Of a stretch of 64,000 nucleotides of DNA, positions 1 through 64,000 are shown one piece after another. The translations under genes were made by a program, and so were the position numbers. Origin of the DNA: Inia geoffrensis (lineage: Eukaryota; Chordata; Mammalia; Artiodactyla; Iniidae); assembly GCA_036417435.1 (NCBI GenBank), contig CM070904.1, forward strand, positions 128,154,695 through 128,218,694. The letters run 5' to 3'. A model generated the notes under the pieces. It made no database searches. It saw only the letters and a list, made by a program, of their open reading frames with translations, and was not told where the DNA came from. Each line of letters begins with the position of its first letter. Within the stretch, counting starts at the first letter, position 1.

Positions 1-63098
<63,098 letters not shown>

Positions 63099-64000
63099 GT
63101 ATAGTTCTGTTTATAGTTTGGGAATTATTTTTTTTAAATCTCCATTATCTTTGGGCTTTCAGCTAGAGGCCAGTGTCCAAAAATAGATGAAGTTAATTGT
63201 TTAAAAAAAAATGGATGTGACCCTGTTCTGTACTCAGCTTTCCTTATTCACTGCATAAATTCGGGGTGCTGGAATGGAATTGCTTCTCCGATGCTCCCAG
63301 CCCACACGGGAATAGTCCTGCAGTCCCATTTCCACGACTGTCTCTGTTTACCCCAGGACCCCTCCTTTTTCTCTCAGGTGTAAGATGCTTGCAGTGACAG
63401 GGAGTACCAGAAAGGCTCAGAAAAGCAGGTTGGGAGCCTAGAGACCCTATGCCAGTCTTTGCTGCCACTCTAATTTGTCATCCACTTCATTTCAATTGCG
63501 ACTGCAAGAATACGCACGTGAATTAGACGTAGAGAGAGTATGCCCACCTCCACCCTGAGCTGGGTAGCTGGAAATTATGATTTGGTTCAGCAGAAATGAC
63601 AATCGTTTCATAAATGTCGGCTCCCTGTTAGGCTGTGAGGAGGAGGAGATATCCATGGCATTTTGGGGTTGGCGTCCTGGGTGACAGAGTCACACACCCT
63701 CCCCAGGGCTGTGTGGTTCCACGGCTTGACGATACCCTATCAGGGGTGGCAGGGTCTCCAGCACCCGATTCCTTGTCTATAGTAAGGTCTCAAGGAACAT
63801 TGAATAAATGAACAAAAGGTGCTCTTCTCAGAGCTCTAAGGTGATCATTTATTCGGTTCACAATTTCTCGTGTATGTATTTATGTGTTAGTTACCAGCAG
63901 CCTTTAAAAGATCTGAGGCCGTGTTGCCATGGGCCTCCCTTCCTGAACTCTGGCCTCGTGCAGGACGGTGGACTGCAGCCTGGTACCTTCCTACTTACCC
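63099..64000 (+). other. Start of the last TRPM8 intron
   Basis: No exon or repeat recognised. I looked for the terminal coiled-coil codons in all frames by eye and did not find them. Confidence 0.55.

Overview
This is mammalian nuclear DNA, almost certainly from a cetacean or a close relative. The basis is a dozen copies of a tRNA-derived SINE whose 3' part reads ...GGTACGCGGGCC... on the opposite strand and which closes with ...CCACCAGGGAAGCCC. This CHR-type SINE is known from whales, hippos and ruminants, and its abundance and freshness here fit a whale or dolphin best. Young L1 elements with intact target-site duplications support a mammalian genome. There is no prokaryotic content, CRISPR array or mobile resistance region.

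The window holds one gene, TRPM8, the cold- and menthol-gated cation channel, on the + strand. It is cut at both ends. Eighteen consecutive coding exons lie between positions 11 and 63098, all with GT-AG introns and matching phases. They encode about 850 residues. Numbered against the 1104-residue human protein, as I know it, this is residues 238 to 1088 with no net insertion or deletion. The first ~237 residues and the last 16 residues lie outside the window. I see no stop or frameshift in any exon.

Layout: 1-3136, three exons of the cytosolic N-terminal homology regions; 3137-15076, a 12 kb intron carrying a nearly complete antisense L1 (about 5834-11732) plus older L1 pieces and a SINE; 15077-26158, six more N-terminal exons; 26159-30069, a CpG-rich intron and the pre-S1, S1 and S2 exons, with a long TGTGTGTACATG minisatellite directly behind the first of them; 36974-43154, the exons for S3, S4, S5, pore and S6; 52901-53091, the TRP-helix exon; 61895-63098, two exons leading into the C-terminal coiled coil. 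The remainder is intron with SINEs, L1 and older repeats.

All other open frames appear to be chance, SINE-derived, L1-derived or minisatellite-derived. The most useful unexplained items are a ~180-215 bp direct duplication flanking the S3 exon, a ~55 bp duplication flanking the TRP-helix exon, a CpG-rich block and a CCCCGCC cluster inside introns, two small tandem duplications, and inverted SINE pairs flanking exon groups.
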